NCBI RefSeq assembly: GCF_001722335.1
Contig: NZ_MIHA01000008.1
Span: forward strand, 124,001 to 188,000
Length of the DNA stretch: 64,000 bases
Direction of reading: 5' to 3'
From: Mycolicibacterium flavescens
GTDB taxonomy: Bacteria; Actinomycetota; Actinomycetes; Mycobacteriales; Mycobacteriaceae
The notes under the pieces were generated by a model. The model was not told the DNA's origin. It worked only from the letters and a program-made list of their open reading frames with translations, and made no database searches. Made by a program: the position numbers and the translations under genes. This document shows, in pieces, positions 32,097 through 40,772 of the stretch (its first letter is position 1; each line of letters opens with the position of its first letter).

Positions 32097-32186
32097 GCGC
32101 GATCCCGCTCCGCTCCTCGCTGTGTCATGCGCGATCCCGCTCCGCTCCTCGCTGTGTCATGCGCGTTCCCGCTCCGCTCCTCGCTG
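32091..32186. repeat. 32-bp tandem repeat, three units
   Basis: Units begin at 32091, 32123 and 32155; the first two are identical over their shared part and the third differs by one base. On the minus strand each unit contains a GGAGCGGAGCGGGAT stretch followed by CGCGC-ATGACA. It occupies nearly the whole gap between the P450 at 32189 and the ferredoxin. Unit length is not a multiple of three. No spacers, so not a CRISPR. Confidence 0.9.
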
Positions 32187-32188
32187 TC

Positions 32189-33391
32189 TCACCGCAGCAC
32201 CTTCACCGGAACATGGTGGTAGCCGGCCACGTTCTGCATCGTCACCCGCTGCAGGCCGTCGAAATCGACCTCGTAGCGCGGCATGAAATCCAGCAGACGG
32301 TCCAGCGCGATCGCGCTCTCCATCCGCGCCAGCGCCGCGCCCAGGCAGCTGTGGATGCCGTACCCGAGCCCGAGGTTCTGCGACTGGGTGCGGTCACGGG
32401 TGATGTCGAAGGTCTCCGCGTTGTCGAACGCCCGCGGATCCCGATTGGCGGCCGCGCCCATCAGGAACACCGGCTTGTGCGCGGGCACGGTGCCGCTGGG
32501 CAGTTCGACCTCTTTGAGGCTGTAGCGGACGTTGTACTGCACCGGGCCGACGTAGCGCAGCAGTTCCTCGACCGCGGCCGGGATCAGGCTGCGGTCGTCG
32601 AGCAGCATCTGCCACTGTTCGGGGTACTCGGCGAACACCACGACCGCGCTGCCGACGAGCTTCGTCACCGTCTCCGCACCCGCGCCGCCCAGAAGTGTTG
32701 CGAAGCCCGTGATCTCGATGTCGTCCAGTTTGCGCAGGTTGCCGTCGTCGTCGGGGATCTCCGCGGCGATCAACCGGCTGATCATGTCGTCCTGCGGGTT
32801 CTGCCGCCGCTCCTGGACCAGGCTGTAGTAGTACATGCCCGAGTCGATGTTGGCCTGCATGTTCTTCTCGGACAGTTCGATCTGGCCGGGCAGGCGTTCC
32901 AGGCTGGTGTCGATCCAGTGCCGCACCTGCTGGCGGAACTCCTCGGGCACCCCGGCCATCCGGGTGATCACCTCGACGGGAAACGGTCCGGAGAAGTCCT
33001 GCACCACATCGAAGTTGTCCGGGTCGGCCTTGGCCAAATACTCGTCGACGAGTTCGACCACGGTCTCGCGCTGGGACTGGACGGCGCGCGGGGTGAACGC
33101 CTTGTTGAGCAGGCTGCGCATGTGCCGGTGGTCCGGGGGATCCATGAAGATGATGGACTTCTGCGGCACGTCACCGGTGCGCACCATCGCCAGGTCGCAC
33201 CCGTAGGCCGACGAGAACGACTCGTAGTCCTTGAACGCGGCCGCCACATCGGCGTGCCGGGTCAGCGCGTAGAAGTCCTCCTCCTCGTCGTAGTAGATCG
33301 GAGCCTCGTCACGCATCCGCTTGTAGATCTCGTACGGGTTGTCGAAGTACTCCTGCGAAACCGGGTTGAACACCAGCTTGGGCTTCGTCAT
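32189..33391 (-). CDS. cytochrome P450
   Basis: 400 residues, MTKPKLVFNPVSQEYF. I-helix GGAGAETVTKLVG, K-helix EELLRYV. The heme segment reads LGYGIHSCLGAALAR: the Cys is present but the usual Phe seven residues before it is Leu (CTC codon). Paralogue of 30694. Start ATG 33391 follows a GAGGAGAAC ribosome-binding site. It begins a new stretch after a 115-bp gap that may hold a promoter. Confidence 0.93.
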   Translation of the reverse strand: MTKPKLVFNPVSQEYFDNPYEIYKRMRDEAPIYYDEEEDFYALTRHADVAAAFKDYESFSSAYGCDLAMVRTGDVPQKSIIFMDPPDHRHMRSLLNKAFTPRAVQSQRETVVELVDEYLAKADPDNFDVVQDFSGPFPVEVITRMAGVPEEFRQQVRHWIDTSLERLPGQIELSEKNMQANIDSGMYYYSLVQERRQNPQDDMISRLIAAEIPDDDGNLRKLDDIEITGFATLLGGAGAETVTKLVGSAVVVFAEYPEQWQMLLDDRSLIPAAVEELLRYVGPVQYNVRYSLKEVELPSGTVPAHKPVFLMGAAANRDPRAFDNAETFDITRDRTQSQNLGLGYGIHSCLGAALARMESAIALDRLLDFMPRYEVDFDGLQRVTMQNVAGYHHVPVKVLR

Positions 33392-33506
33392 GTTCTCCTC
33401 TTTCGCGGCGGGCTGTCGACCGCATTCGTTACGCGAGGGCGCAATACTGTAACGCTCCTAGTATGCCTCACCGGGCGTCTGCGGGTAAGGCGAATCGCCA
33501 CCTTCG

Positions 33507-34298
33507 TCAGCCGATTCCGGCTTCGATGACCTGATCGAGCAAACCGAGATCACCGCCCAGGTCGGCGGTGGTGCGCCGGACCACCGCGACGTCCTTGCCG
33601 ATGAACTCGCCGACGTCGGCGACGAACCCCTGCACCGAGCCGCGCGCGGCGACGAACTCGCCGACGCGGCTGGCACCGCTGCCGTGCCGCACCGACGCCA
33701 GCAGCTTCGACTCCTCGACACCGAGCCGGGCGCCCAGGTCCACCGCGGTGCGCAGCAGGCCGATCTGCGCGGCGAACAGGCTGTTGTTCACCAGCTTGAC
33801 GGCCTGGCCCGCGCCGAGCGCGCCGACCGGCAGGATCGGCTCGCCGTAGCTCGCCAGCACCGGTCGGGCCCGGTCGAGCGCCTCTTCGGCGCCGCCGACG
33901 AACAGCGTCACCTCGCCGGCGGCGATGTTGTGGGGCCCGCCGCTGACCGGCGCGTCGATGACGTCGATGTCGCCGAACTTGGCCGCCAGCTCGCGCACGG
34001 TCGCCGGGCTGCCGGTGGTGTGCACGACCAGCGTCGAGCCCGGCCGCATCGCGGCGGCCACACCGTCGGCCAGGCATACCTGCCGGACCTGCTCATCGGT
34101 GAACACGCACACGATCACCACATCGGCGTCGACGGCGACGTCCGCGGCGTCGGGCACCGGGTGGGCGCCGAGGTCGCGGATCGTGGCGCGCTTGTCGTCG
34201 GTTCGGCCGAGCACCGTCACCCGGTGGCCGTGCTCGACGAGGCGGCGCACCATCGGAGCGCCCATCCGCCCCGCCCCGATGAAGCCGACCGAGGTCAC
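33507..34298 (-). CDS. NAD(P)-dependent beta-hydroxyacid dehydrogenase (HIBADH family)
   Basis: 263 residues. GFIGAGRMGAPMVRRLVEHGH at the N-terminus, VIDAPVSGGPHNIAAGEVTLFVGG in the middle and GQAVKLVNNSLFAAQ with the catalytic Lys. It overlaps its upstream paralogue (34295) by 4 nt. Two adjacent HIBADH-like genes suggest two related hydroxyacid (or semialdehyde/imine) oxidations, or a heteromer. Confidence 0.9.
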   Translation of the reverse strand: MTSVGFIGAGRMGAPMVRRLVEHGHRVTVLGRTDDKRATIRDLGAHPVPDAADVAVDADVVIVCVFTDEQVRQVCLADGVAAAMRPGSTLVVHTTGSPATVRELAAKFGDIDVIDAPVSGGPHNIAAGEVTLFVGGAEEALDRARPVLASYGEPILPVGALGAGQAVKLVNNSLFAAQIGLLRTAVDLGARLGVEESKLLASVRHGSGASRVGEFVAARGSVQGFVADVGEFIGKDVAVVRRTTADLGGDLGLLDQVIEAGIG

Positions 34299-35113
34299 CG
34301 CGGATGGTCCATGTCGGTCAGCGCGGTGTCGGCGACGGTGAACACCGCGCCCTCCGGCACCGACCCGGCCGCGGCGATGCTGGCCGCGTGCCGGACGTCC
34401 TTCTGCAGCAGCGCGCCGGCGATCGGTGCCAGACCCTCGACCGTGCCGCCGAACATCGCGATGCTGCCGAGCGCCTTGCTGGTCGCCGATCCCCCGTTGA
34501 GCACCTCGGCGAGCCGGACCCGCGGAATGCCAAGCGCCTCACCGAGATCGAGGGTGCTCAGCGCGGCACCGAGGTTCGCGGTGAACAGCAGGTTGTTGAG
34601 GATCTTGGTGACCTGGCCGCTGCCGAGCGGACCCAGATGCACGATCGGGTCGGCGTAGGTGGCGAACACCGGCCGGCAACGCTCGACGACCTCGTCGTCG
34701 CCGCCGACCATGACCAGCAGCTTGCCTTCCTCGACGGCGGGGCCGCCGCCGCTGACCGGCGCGTCGATCACCGAGATGCCCTTTTCGGCGGCGGTGGCGG
34801 CGATTTCGCGGCAGGTGTCGGGATGCACGGTGCTGTGGATGGCGATGATGCCGCCCGGTGCCAGGCCCGCCAGCACTCCGGTGTCGCCGCCGAGCACCTC
34901 GCGCACGTCGTCGTCACCGACCACACACAGGCAGACCAGGTCGCTGGCGGCGGCCATCTCGGCCGGAGTGCCCGCGGTCTTGGCGGGTGTGTCGGCGTAC
35001 GGTTCGAGGCTGGCGGCGCGGCGGGCCCACAGCGTGGTCTCGAAGCCGCCCTCGGCGATCCGCCGTGCCATCGGGCCGCCCTGGCTGCCCAGTCCGATGA
35101 ATCCGACCCGCAT
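34295..35113 (-). CDS. NAD(P)-dependent beta-hydroxyacid dehydrogenase (HIBADH family)
   Basis: 272 residues. GFIGLGSQGGPMARRIAEGGF, VIDAPVSGGGPAVEEGKLLVMVGG, catalytic Lys in GQVTKILNNLLF. Tandem paralogue of 33507. Coupled to the hydrolase upstream by a 1-nt overlap of stop and start. Confidence 0.9.
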   Translation of the reverse strand: MRVGFIGLGSQGGPMARRIAEGGFETTLWARRAASLEPYADTPAKTAGTPAEMAAASDLVCLCVVGDDDVREVLGGDTGVLAGLAPGGIIAIHSTVHPDTCREIAATAAEKGISVIDAPVSGGGPAVEEGKLLVMVGGDDEVVERCRPVFATYADPIVHLGPLGSGQVTKILNNLLFTANLGAALSTLDLGEALGIPRVRLAEVLNGGSATSKALGSIAMFGGTVEGLAPIAGALLQKDVRHAASIAAAGSVPEGAVFTVADTALTDMDHPR

Positions 35114-36009
35114 CAATCCGCCTCCACTTTCTGTTGAGTGTCGCGCCGTTGCCGACTGCACTGCTCGACGAACGACAGGACCGCCTGGTGGTAGTCCGCC
35201 GCGGCGAGCGACAGCGAGATGTTGTGGCCTGCACCGGCCTGGCGGTGGTGCACGAACCGCGGCGTCGCGGTGAACAGCGCTTCGATGTCGGCCAGCGCGT
35301 CCGGGTCGGTGCGCCACACCCGTTCGTGCTCGGCGACGGTGAAGTGCACGGGCACCGTCACCTCGGCCGCCTTCTCCGGGAAGTCCCGCCGCGGCCAGTT
35401 CTTCGTGGTCTCGGTCTCGTAGGGCGCGCCGGTCGACGAGTTGGTGATTCCGGACAGCACTTCGGGTGGGTACACCTCGGCGGGTTGCCACAGCAGGTCG
35501 CGCAGGCCCACCGGCCGGCGGGTCTCGGTCGTGGTCTTGATGATGTCGATCGCCGCGTCGGCGTAGCGCAGGCCGGTGCCCGCCAGGGCCAGGCCGAGCA
35601 CGTGGGCGCCGGCGTCGCTGGCGGCCATGCGTACCGCCAGCTCGCAGCCCGCCGAATGGCCGAGCAGGAAAACGCCCGCGCCGCGCGGCTTTTCGCCGAG
35701 CACCTTGTCGAGCGCCCCGAACGCCAGCGCCACCCGCTGCCCGGGGTCGTGCATCGTGTCGGGGTAGGGCGCAGAGCTGCCGTACCCCGGCCGGTCCAGC
35801 GCCACGACCGTGAACCCCCGCGCCGCACCGGCCCGCAGCAGCGACAGCTCCGGATGCCCCGGGCAGTCGAAATACGCTGCGGTGCTGGCACCTCCGTGGA
35901 AGGCGACGACGACGGCGGTCGGCTGCTCGGCCTCGGCGACCAGACCCGACATCGGGACGCCGTCGACGAGCACGACGCGGGGCCGCACGGTCACGCCGGA
36001 CGCGCTCAC
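35113..36009 (-). CDS. alpha/beta hydrolase
   Basis: 298 residues. VVVAFHGGASTAAYFDCPGHPEL near residue 35, DRPGYGSSAPYPD, nucleophile elbow LLGHSAGCELAVRMA around 120 and a late His in RQAGAGHNISLS. Overlaps the DUF35-Ltp2 gene by 4 nt. Possible roles are thioester, lactone or C-C bond hydrolysis. Confidence 0.9.
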   Translation of the reverse strand: MSASGVTVRPRVVLVDGVPMSGLVAEAEQPTAVVVAFHGGASTAAYFDCPGHPELSLLRAGAARGFTVVALDRPGYGSSAPYPDTMHDPGQRVALAFGALDKVLGEKPRGAGVFLLGHSAGCELAVRMAASDAGAHVLGLALAGTGLRYADAAIDIIKTTTETRRPVGLRDLLWQPAEVYPPEVLSGITNSSTGAPYETETTKNWPRRDFPEKAAEVTVPVHFTVAEHERVWRTDPDALADIEALFTATPRFVHHRQAGAGHNISLSLAAADYHQAVLSFVEQCSRQRRDTQQKVEAD

Positions 36010-37649
36010 GAGTCGGTCCGCATCAGGATCGCACCGCTGGGGGTGAGGCCGCCGCTGCTGACCACCGCGACGCGGGCGCCCTCGACCTGGCGGTCGCCGG
36101 CGTCGCCGCGCAGCTGGGTGACCGCCTCGTGGATCAACCCCATCCCGTGGGTGCGTCCGTGCGACAGTTGCCCGCCGTGGGTGTTGAGCGGGATCACCCC
36201 GTCCCGGGCGATCGCGGTGCCGCCGTCGAGGAAGTCCTTGGCTTCACCGATCCCGCAGAAACCGAGTGCCTCCAGCCACGACAGGCAGTTGAACGTGAAC
36301 CCGTCGTAGAGTTCGGCGACGTCGACGTCGTTGGGCCGCAGTGACGTTCGGGTCCACAGGTGGGCCGCCTGACCGAGCACCTGCGGTTCGTGGGTCAAAG
36401 TGCCCTGATCCCAGTCGGTGCGCTCGACGATCTGCGTGCCGACCGCCTCGAACAGCACCGGCTTGTGCGGCATGTCCCGGGCGGTCTCGACCGCCGACAC
36501 GACCACCGCGACGGCGCCGTCACACGGGACGTCGCAGTCGTAGAGCCCGAACGGTGTGGTGATCGGCCGGGCGTCGAGGTAGTCGTCCATCGTCATCGGG
36601 TCGCGGTAGATCGCGGTGGGGTTCAGCGCCGCGTTCGCCCGCTGGTTCAACGCGATCCAGCCGAGGGTCTCGCGGGTGGTGCCGTACCGGTCGAAGTGCC
36701 GCTGGGCGTTGAGCGCGAGCGTGTGCGCGGCCGACATCGCACCGAACGGCATCTGCCAGCTGCTGGTGCGGGCGCCGCCGGGGGGCGAGGCCTTGCCCTC
36801 CTTCATCAACTGCTGGAACGTCGCTTCCCACAGCGTGCGGAAGCACAGCACGTGGCGCGCCATCCCCGTCGCGACGGCCATCATCGCGGCGATGACCGAC
36901 CCGCCGGGCCCGAAAGTGTCCATGCCGCCGTTGATCCAGGTGGGCCGCAGACCCAGCGCGTTCTCCAGCGCGGTGACGCCGCCCTCGCCCATACCGGCGA
37001 CGTCCAGCCCGGGGTAGGTGGCCAGACCGTCGATGTCGTCGAAACTCAGCCCGGCGTCGGTGACAGCCTGCTCGCAGGCCTCGATGGTCAGCGACAGCGG
37101 CGCCACCATCAGCCGCCGGCCCAGTTTCGAGGCGCCGATACCCGTGATCGCCGACCGTTCCTCGAACTTCTGCGTGGTCAGCGGTGCCCTGACGTGACGG
37201 GCGAAGTCCTGTGGTGCGATCTCGTCTTCGGGCAGCGGACCGCTCTGTCCGTCGCTGCTGGGCGCGAAGACCGGCAGCCAGACGTCGTCGAGTTGCTGGA
37301 ACCGGACCTCGACCGGCTGGCCGGGTTTGAGGTCGTCGGGTTCGCAGTCGACGATGTTGGTGGTCAACCGGACTCGCGGATCCTCGACGATCGCCACCTG
37401 TGCGATCACGTACGGCGGCGGCAGGTCCGGGAAGCCGAACCGGTGATTGACCGTGAACGCCGACAGCGTGGCCCGGCCCGACACGTCACGCACCCCCATG
37501 TCGCGTCCGCGGCAGTAGCGGCACACCGGCTGCGGTGGATGGATCAGCGCGGTGCAGTCCCGGCACTCCTGGATGCGCAGGACGCCGTCCGCGCCGGCGG
37601 TCCAGAAGAACTCGTTGAGGACCGTCAGTTCCGGAAGCGGTCGGGTCAC
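36006..37649 (-). CDS. fusion of DUF35 OB-fold protein and Ltp2-like thiolase-fold lyase
   Basis: 547 residues. The first 150 form a Zn-ribbon/OB-fold (DUF35) domain: CRDC and CRYCRG cysteine pairs near residues 33-50 and an OB strand LSAFTVNHRF. From about 160 a thiolase-fold domain follows (ITGIGASKLGRR). It has no nucleophilic Cys at the usual site (GGMDTFGPGGS) but keeps the Ltp2-like AELYDGFTFNC and HGGQLSHGRTHGMG motifs. In the ChsH2-Ltp2 steroid system these domains are on separate proteins and cleave a beta-hydroxyacyl-CoA by retro-aldol reaction. A natural fusion here supports the same lyase role. GTG start overlaps the ferredoxin stop. Confidence 0.88.
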   Translation of the reverse strand: MTRPLPELTVLNEFFWTAGADGVLRIQECRDCTALIHPPQPVCRYCRGRDMGVRDVSGRATLSAFTVNHRFGFPDLPPPYVIAQVAIVEDPRVRLTTNIVDCEPDDLKPGQPVEVRFQQLDDVWLPVFAPSSDGQSGPLPEDEIAPQDFARHVRAPLTTQKFEERSAITGIGASKLGRRLMVAPLSLTIEACEQAVTDAGLSFDDIDGLATYPGLDVAGMGEGGVTALENALGLRPTWINGGMDTFGPGGSVIAAMMAVATGMARHVLCFRTLWEATFQQLMKEGKASPPGGARTSSWQMPFGAMSAAHTLALNAQRHFDRYGTTRETLGWIALNQRANAALNPTAIYRDPMTMDDYLDARPITTPFGLYDCDVPCDGAVAVVVSAVETARDMPHKPVLFEAVGTQIVERTDWDQGTLTHEPQVLGQAAHLWTRTSLRPNDVDVAELYDGFTFNCLSWLEALGFCGIGEAKDFLDGGTAIARDGVIPLNTHGGQLSHGRTHGMGLIHEAVTQLRGDAGDRQVEGARVAVVSSGGLTPSGAILMRTDS

Positions 37650-37957
37650 CGCACGAACTCCGAGATCGCCTCGCTGCCATCGGTTCTGGGGTTCGGCTCC
37701 GGGGACTCGTGCACATCTTCGTGCGCCGTGTTGTCGGTGGACGGCCGGTGCTCGCCCATGTAGATGATCGCGTGGACGGGGCAGTCGAGCAGCGCGCGCA
37801 TCACGGCGTCGCGGTCCTTCTCCGGTACCGTCCCGTCGCCGATCAGCGACGCGTATCCCCAGTCGTCGAGCGAGAAGTACTCGGGTGCGTGCTTGGCGCA
37901 TATCCCGAACCCGTCACACAGGGTCCGGTCGAGTCGAATCCGCAAGCCGTCACTCAT
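37646..37957 (-). CDS. P450-type ferredoxin with C-terminal tail (CxxFxxC...CP)
   Basis: 103 residues; the ferredoxin part is the usual 63 or so, and about 38 polar, acidic residues (STDNTAHEDVHESPEPNPRTDG) follow. Cluster motif C-D-G-F-G-I-C with LDCPVHAI; the variable residue is Phe. It overlaps the NuoF-like gene by 4 nt, so the two are probably redox partners. Confidence 0.9.
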   Translation of the reverse strand: MSDGLRIRLDRTLCDGFGICAKHAPEYFSLDDWGYASLIGDGTVPEKDRDAVMRALLDCPVHAIIYMGEHRPSTDNTAHEDVHESPEPNPRTDGSEAISEFVR

Positions 37958-39255
37958 GATTGGGCTATAGCCTCCACCTCGTAGGGCCGGACCTGATGGA
38001 ACGCGCCGGAACGGCAGGATTCACAGTCACCGGACAGATGACGGGCCACCACCTGGGGGAACTGCCGCAGCAGGCTCGCGGCGACATTGGTGGCGCCGTC
38101 GAGCGTGCCGCAGGCGCCGCGACCCCGCAGGACCACCGACCAGCGCTCAAGACGGGTGAGATCCTCGTCGGTGGCGTTGCCGTCGCGCAGCGCGGAGGTG
38201 ACCGCGGACATCGCGGCGGTCCCGTTGAAGCACGAACCGCACTGCCCGGCGTTCTCGTTGTCGAAGTACGACATCACCGACGCCGCGACGGCGACCGGGC
38301 ATTCGTCGGTGAGCAGCGAGAGCGCCCCGCATCCGAGACCGCTGCCGAGTCGGCGGATCGATTCGTGGTCGAGGGTGGCGTCGAGGATGTCGGTGTTCAC
38401 CAGGCCGGCGAAGTAGCCCCCCATCAGCACGCCGGTCACCGCGTCGGCGGGCACCCCGTGCACATCGAGGAGTTCGGAAACCGCTGCCCCGTGCGGGATT
38501 TCGTAGAGCGCAGGCGGGCGTCCGCCGCCGGTGACGGTGGCCAGGAACGTGCCGGGCGACATCGGCGTGCCCACTGCCCGGAACTGCTGGGCGCCGTGCT
38601 GATGGATGTAGGGCAGGTGGGCCAGCGTCTCGACGTTGCTGACCATGGTCGGCAACCCGTGGACGCCCTCCTCGAAGGGCCGCGGGGGTTTGTCGGTGGG
38701 TTTGGCCGGTCCGCCGTTGATGCGGCGCACCGCGGCGGTCTCCTCACCGGCGACGTATCCGGCGTCGACGGTGACCAGCGCGATCTCGGCGGCGCCGAAC
38801 GTCTCGGCGGGCACGTCGGCCAGCGCGGCGGCCACCGCCTCGGCGGCGGCGGGGTCCGAGACGTAGACGAAGCCGCGGGACGCGCCCGCGACCGCGAGTG
38901 CCAGCCGCAGCCCGTCCAGGACGAGATGGGGTCGGTGGCGCAGCAGCCACCGGTCCTTGATCGAGGCGGGCTCACCTTCCTCGCCGTTGGCGACGACGAC
39001 GGTGTCCGAACCGCGGCGGTGCGCGTCGTGCACGGTGCGCAGTTTGGTGCCGATCGGGAAGGCCGCGCCGCCCCGGCCCAGCAGGCCGGACAGGTCGACC
39101 TGCACGAGCAGTTCCTCGGCGTCCAGCAGCGGGAGGTAGCCGCCGTCGCGGGTGTATTCGGCGTAGCTCTGCGCGCCGGTCTGCCCGGGCCGCAGCAGGC
39201 GCGGGGGACAGTCCGGCCAGGCGGCGACGGTGAACTCGGTGGCGGTGGTGGTCAT
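37954..39255 (-). CDS. NuoF-like NADH-binding flavoprotein
   Basis: 433 residues similar to the NADH/FMN subunit of complex I. LLGRGGAAFPIGTKLRTVHD (glycine-rich NADH/FMN loop), VVANGEEGEPASIKDR and YVAGEETAAVRRINGG, then MVSNVETLAHL. The 4Fe-4S region reads GQCGSCFNG, so the third Cys of the NuoF C-x2-C-x2-C is missing; a later Cys is in GACGTLDG. It is followed by a ferredoxin gene with ATGA overlap and by P450s, so it is probably an NADH:ferredoxin reductase for this operon. First gene of the operon; only 36 bp separate it from the divergent gene at 39292. Confidence 0.87.
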   Translation of the reverse strand: MTTTATEFTVAAWPDCPPRLLRPGQTGAQSYAEYTRDGGYLPLLDAEELLVQVDLSGLLGRGGAAFPIGTKLRTVHDAHRRGSDTVVVANGEEGEPASIKDRWLLRHRPHLVLDGLRLALAVAGASRGFVYVSDPAAAEAVAAALADVPAETFGAAEIALVTVDAGYVAGEETAAVRRINGGPAKPTDKPPRPFEEGVHGLPTMVSNVETLAHLPYIHQHGAQQFRAVGTPMSPGTFLATVTGGGRPPALYEIPHGAAVSELLDVHGVPADAVTGVLMGGYFAGLVNTDILDATLDHESIRRLGSGLGCGALSLLTDECPVAVAASVMSYFDNENAGQCGSCFNGTAAMSAVTSALRDGNATDEDLTRLERWSVVLRGRGACGTLDGATNVAASLLRQFPQVVARHLSGDCESCRSGAFHQVRPYEVEAIAQS

Positions 39256-39291
39256 GATAGGTCCTTCCGGGCCCCGGATAGGCTGACGGAC

Positions 39292-39765
39292 ATGAGGACT
39301 GCGGTGGTGCGCGTCGGCGTCGACAAGGCCGGTGAGCTCACGGCCGCGCAACTCGACGACGGTGTGGCGCGCCTTCGCGATGCCGCCGCGCCGGCCGGGA
39401 TCGAGGTGGTCGCCAACAACCTGTCCGGGCTGCCGCCGTCGCGTCGCGAGGTCGAACTGCTGATCGCCGGCGACGATCCCGAGGAACTGCAGAGGATCGC
39501 ACTGGAGTTGTGCGGCAACGCGTTCGGTACCACACCGGTTCCCGGGGTGTTGACGTTCATCAGCCGCGGCACCGACGACGACGCGCACGGCGTGCTCGCG
39601 GGCCTCGGCTTGTCCGGTGAGATCGAACGCGTCGCCGACGCCGACGGCTGGGACGTCGTGCACGTCACGCTGCGCAGGGCCGACCTCGAGCGGGTCCCCG
39701 AAAGCCGTGTCCACACCGCGCTGGAGGCGTCGCTGAACTGCGAGGTGCACATCCACACGTGTTGA
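39292..39765 (+). CDS. conserved hypothetical protein
   Basis: 157 residues from ATG 39292, divergent from the NuoF-like gene. Begins MRTAVVRVGVDKAGELTAAQL. The middle has LLIAGDDPEELQRIALELCGNAFG and the end is NCEVHIHTC. Soluble alpha/beta pattern, no signal peptide. I do not recognise the family. Shared control with the NuoF operon is likely because of the very short intergenic region. Confidence 0.75.
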   Translation: MRTAVVRVGVDKAGELTAAQLDDGVARLRDAAAPAGIEVVANNLSGLPPSRREVELLIAGDDPEELQRIALELCGNAFGTTPVPGVLTFISRGTDDDAHGVLAGLGLSGEIERVADADGWDVVHVTLRRADLERVPESRVHTALEASLNCEVHIHTC

Positions 39766-39781
39766 GGCCTCGCCGGGATCA

Positions 39782-40690
39782 TCAACTGTCCAGGAACTTC
39801 AGAATCGCGGGCGCCGCCTGCACCCACGTGTCGAACATGTTGAACCGCTTTACCTTTCCTGAGGCACGGGCCTCGCCGGCGCGTTCCCAGGCGTCCTCCG
39901 GCCACGGCGGGTCGATCACCTGCGAACCCTTGATCAGGCAGCTGACCTCCAGCGACGTGCGCTTCGGGTGGTCGAGGTCGTTCTCGCCGCCGCGGATGAT
40001 CAGCGTCGGCACCTTGATGTTGTCGAACATCTCGTCCTCGACACCCGGGATCGTCTGACCGGGCTTGGGCACGAAGGCGTTGAGCCAGCGCAACATCAGC
40101 TTGAGGAACGCGTCGGGATCCTGGGACAGGAACCGGTCACGGTTGGCCGGGTTCTCGGCGATGCGCTGCTTCCACTCGTCGACACCGATGACGCCCTTCA
40201 TGCCCGACCCGCGGACCGCCAGGATGCTCGGGACGATGTAGTACGAGCCCAGTACGAACGAGCCGTACACGCCGCCGACGATGTTCCACACCACCAGCTT
40301 CCGGACGATCTCCGGATAGAGCATGGTGGTCAGCATCGAGTCCCGCGCGCCGCCCGATCCGCCCGCGATGATGCACGGCCCGATGTCGAGTCCGGTGATC
40401 AGCGCGTGCAGCGTCTCGGCGCGCATGTGCGATTCGCTCTGCCCGTAGAACTGCACGTCGGACTTGCCGCAGTTGGGCCGGTCCCACAGCAGCACCCGGT
40501 ACCCGCCCTTGACGAGCTTCTGGGCCAGCGGCCGCAGCCCCTCGATGTCCTTGCTGAACCGGCCGCCGGGCGTCAGAGCGATGAAATCGCCTTCCTTACC
40601 CAGGATTTCGTAGACGACGTTGCCGCCGTTGACCTCGAAGGTCTTCTCGCCGCGCTTGAGTGTCGGGCCGGCGGCCTCGGTCGTGGTCAT
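39782..40690 (-). CDS. alpha/beta hydrolase (possible C-C bond hydrolase)
   Basis: 302 residues. LTPGGRFSKDIEGLRPL, DRPNCGKSDVQFYGQSESHM (like the DRPNxGKS of meta-cleavage-type hydrolases), nucleophile elbow AGGSGGARDS around residue 108 and acidic/His positions near the C-terminus (LIIRGGENDLDHP). Reverse operon with the Rieske ferredoxin and two amidohydrolases, which fits ring-fission product hydrolysis; this is inference. Confidence 0.88.
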   Translation of the reverse strand: MTTTEAAGPTLKRGEKTFEVNGGNVVYEILGKEGDFIALTPGGRFSKDIEGLRPLAQKLVKGGYRVLLWDRPNCGKSDVQFYGQSESHMRAETLHALITGLDIGPCIIAGGSGGARDSMLTTMLYPEIVRKLVVWNIVGGVYGSFVLGSYYIVPSILAVRGSGMKGVIGVDEWKQRIAENPANRDRFLSQDPDAFLKLMLRWLNAFVPKPGQTIPGVEDEMFDNIKVPTLIIRGGENDLDHPKRTSLEVSCLIKGSQVIDPPWPEDAWERAGEARASGKVKRFNMFDTWVQAAPAILKFLDS

Positions 40691-40772
40691 GCTGAGCCTC
40701 CGCGAGGGTGCGCAATCTGCTGAATTTCGGCGGCGTGTCGTGGGCAGACCCGCACGCTCGCCGTAGTTGTGA

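Noticed and set aside
32091..32186. CRISPR array
   Set aside because: The 32-bp units are directly adjacent with no spacers, and no cas genes are present.
33489..33499. GGCGAATCGCC as a copy of the palindrome at 57134
   Set aside because: The arms are only 5 bp with a single-base centre; spacing does not match and there is no promoter evidence.
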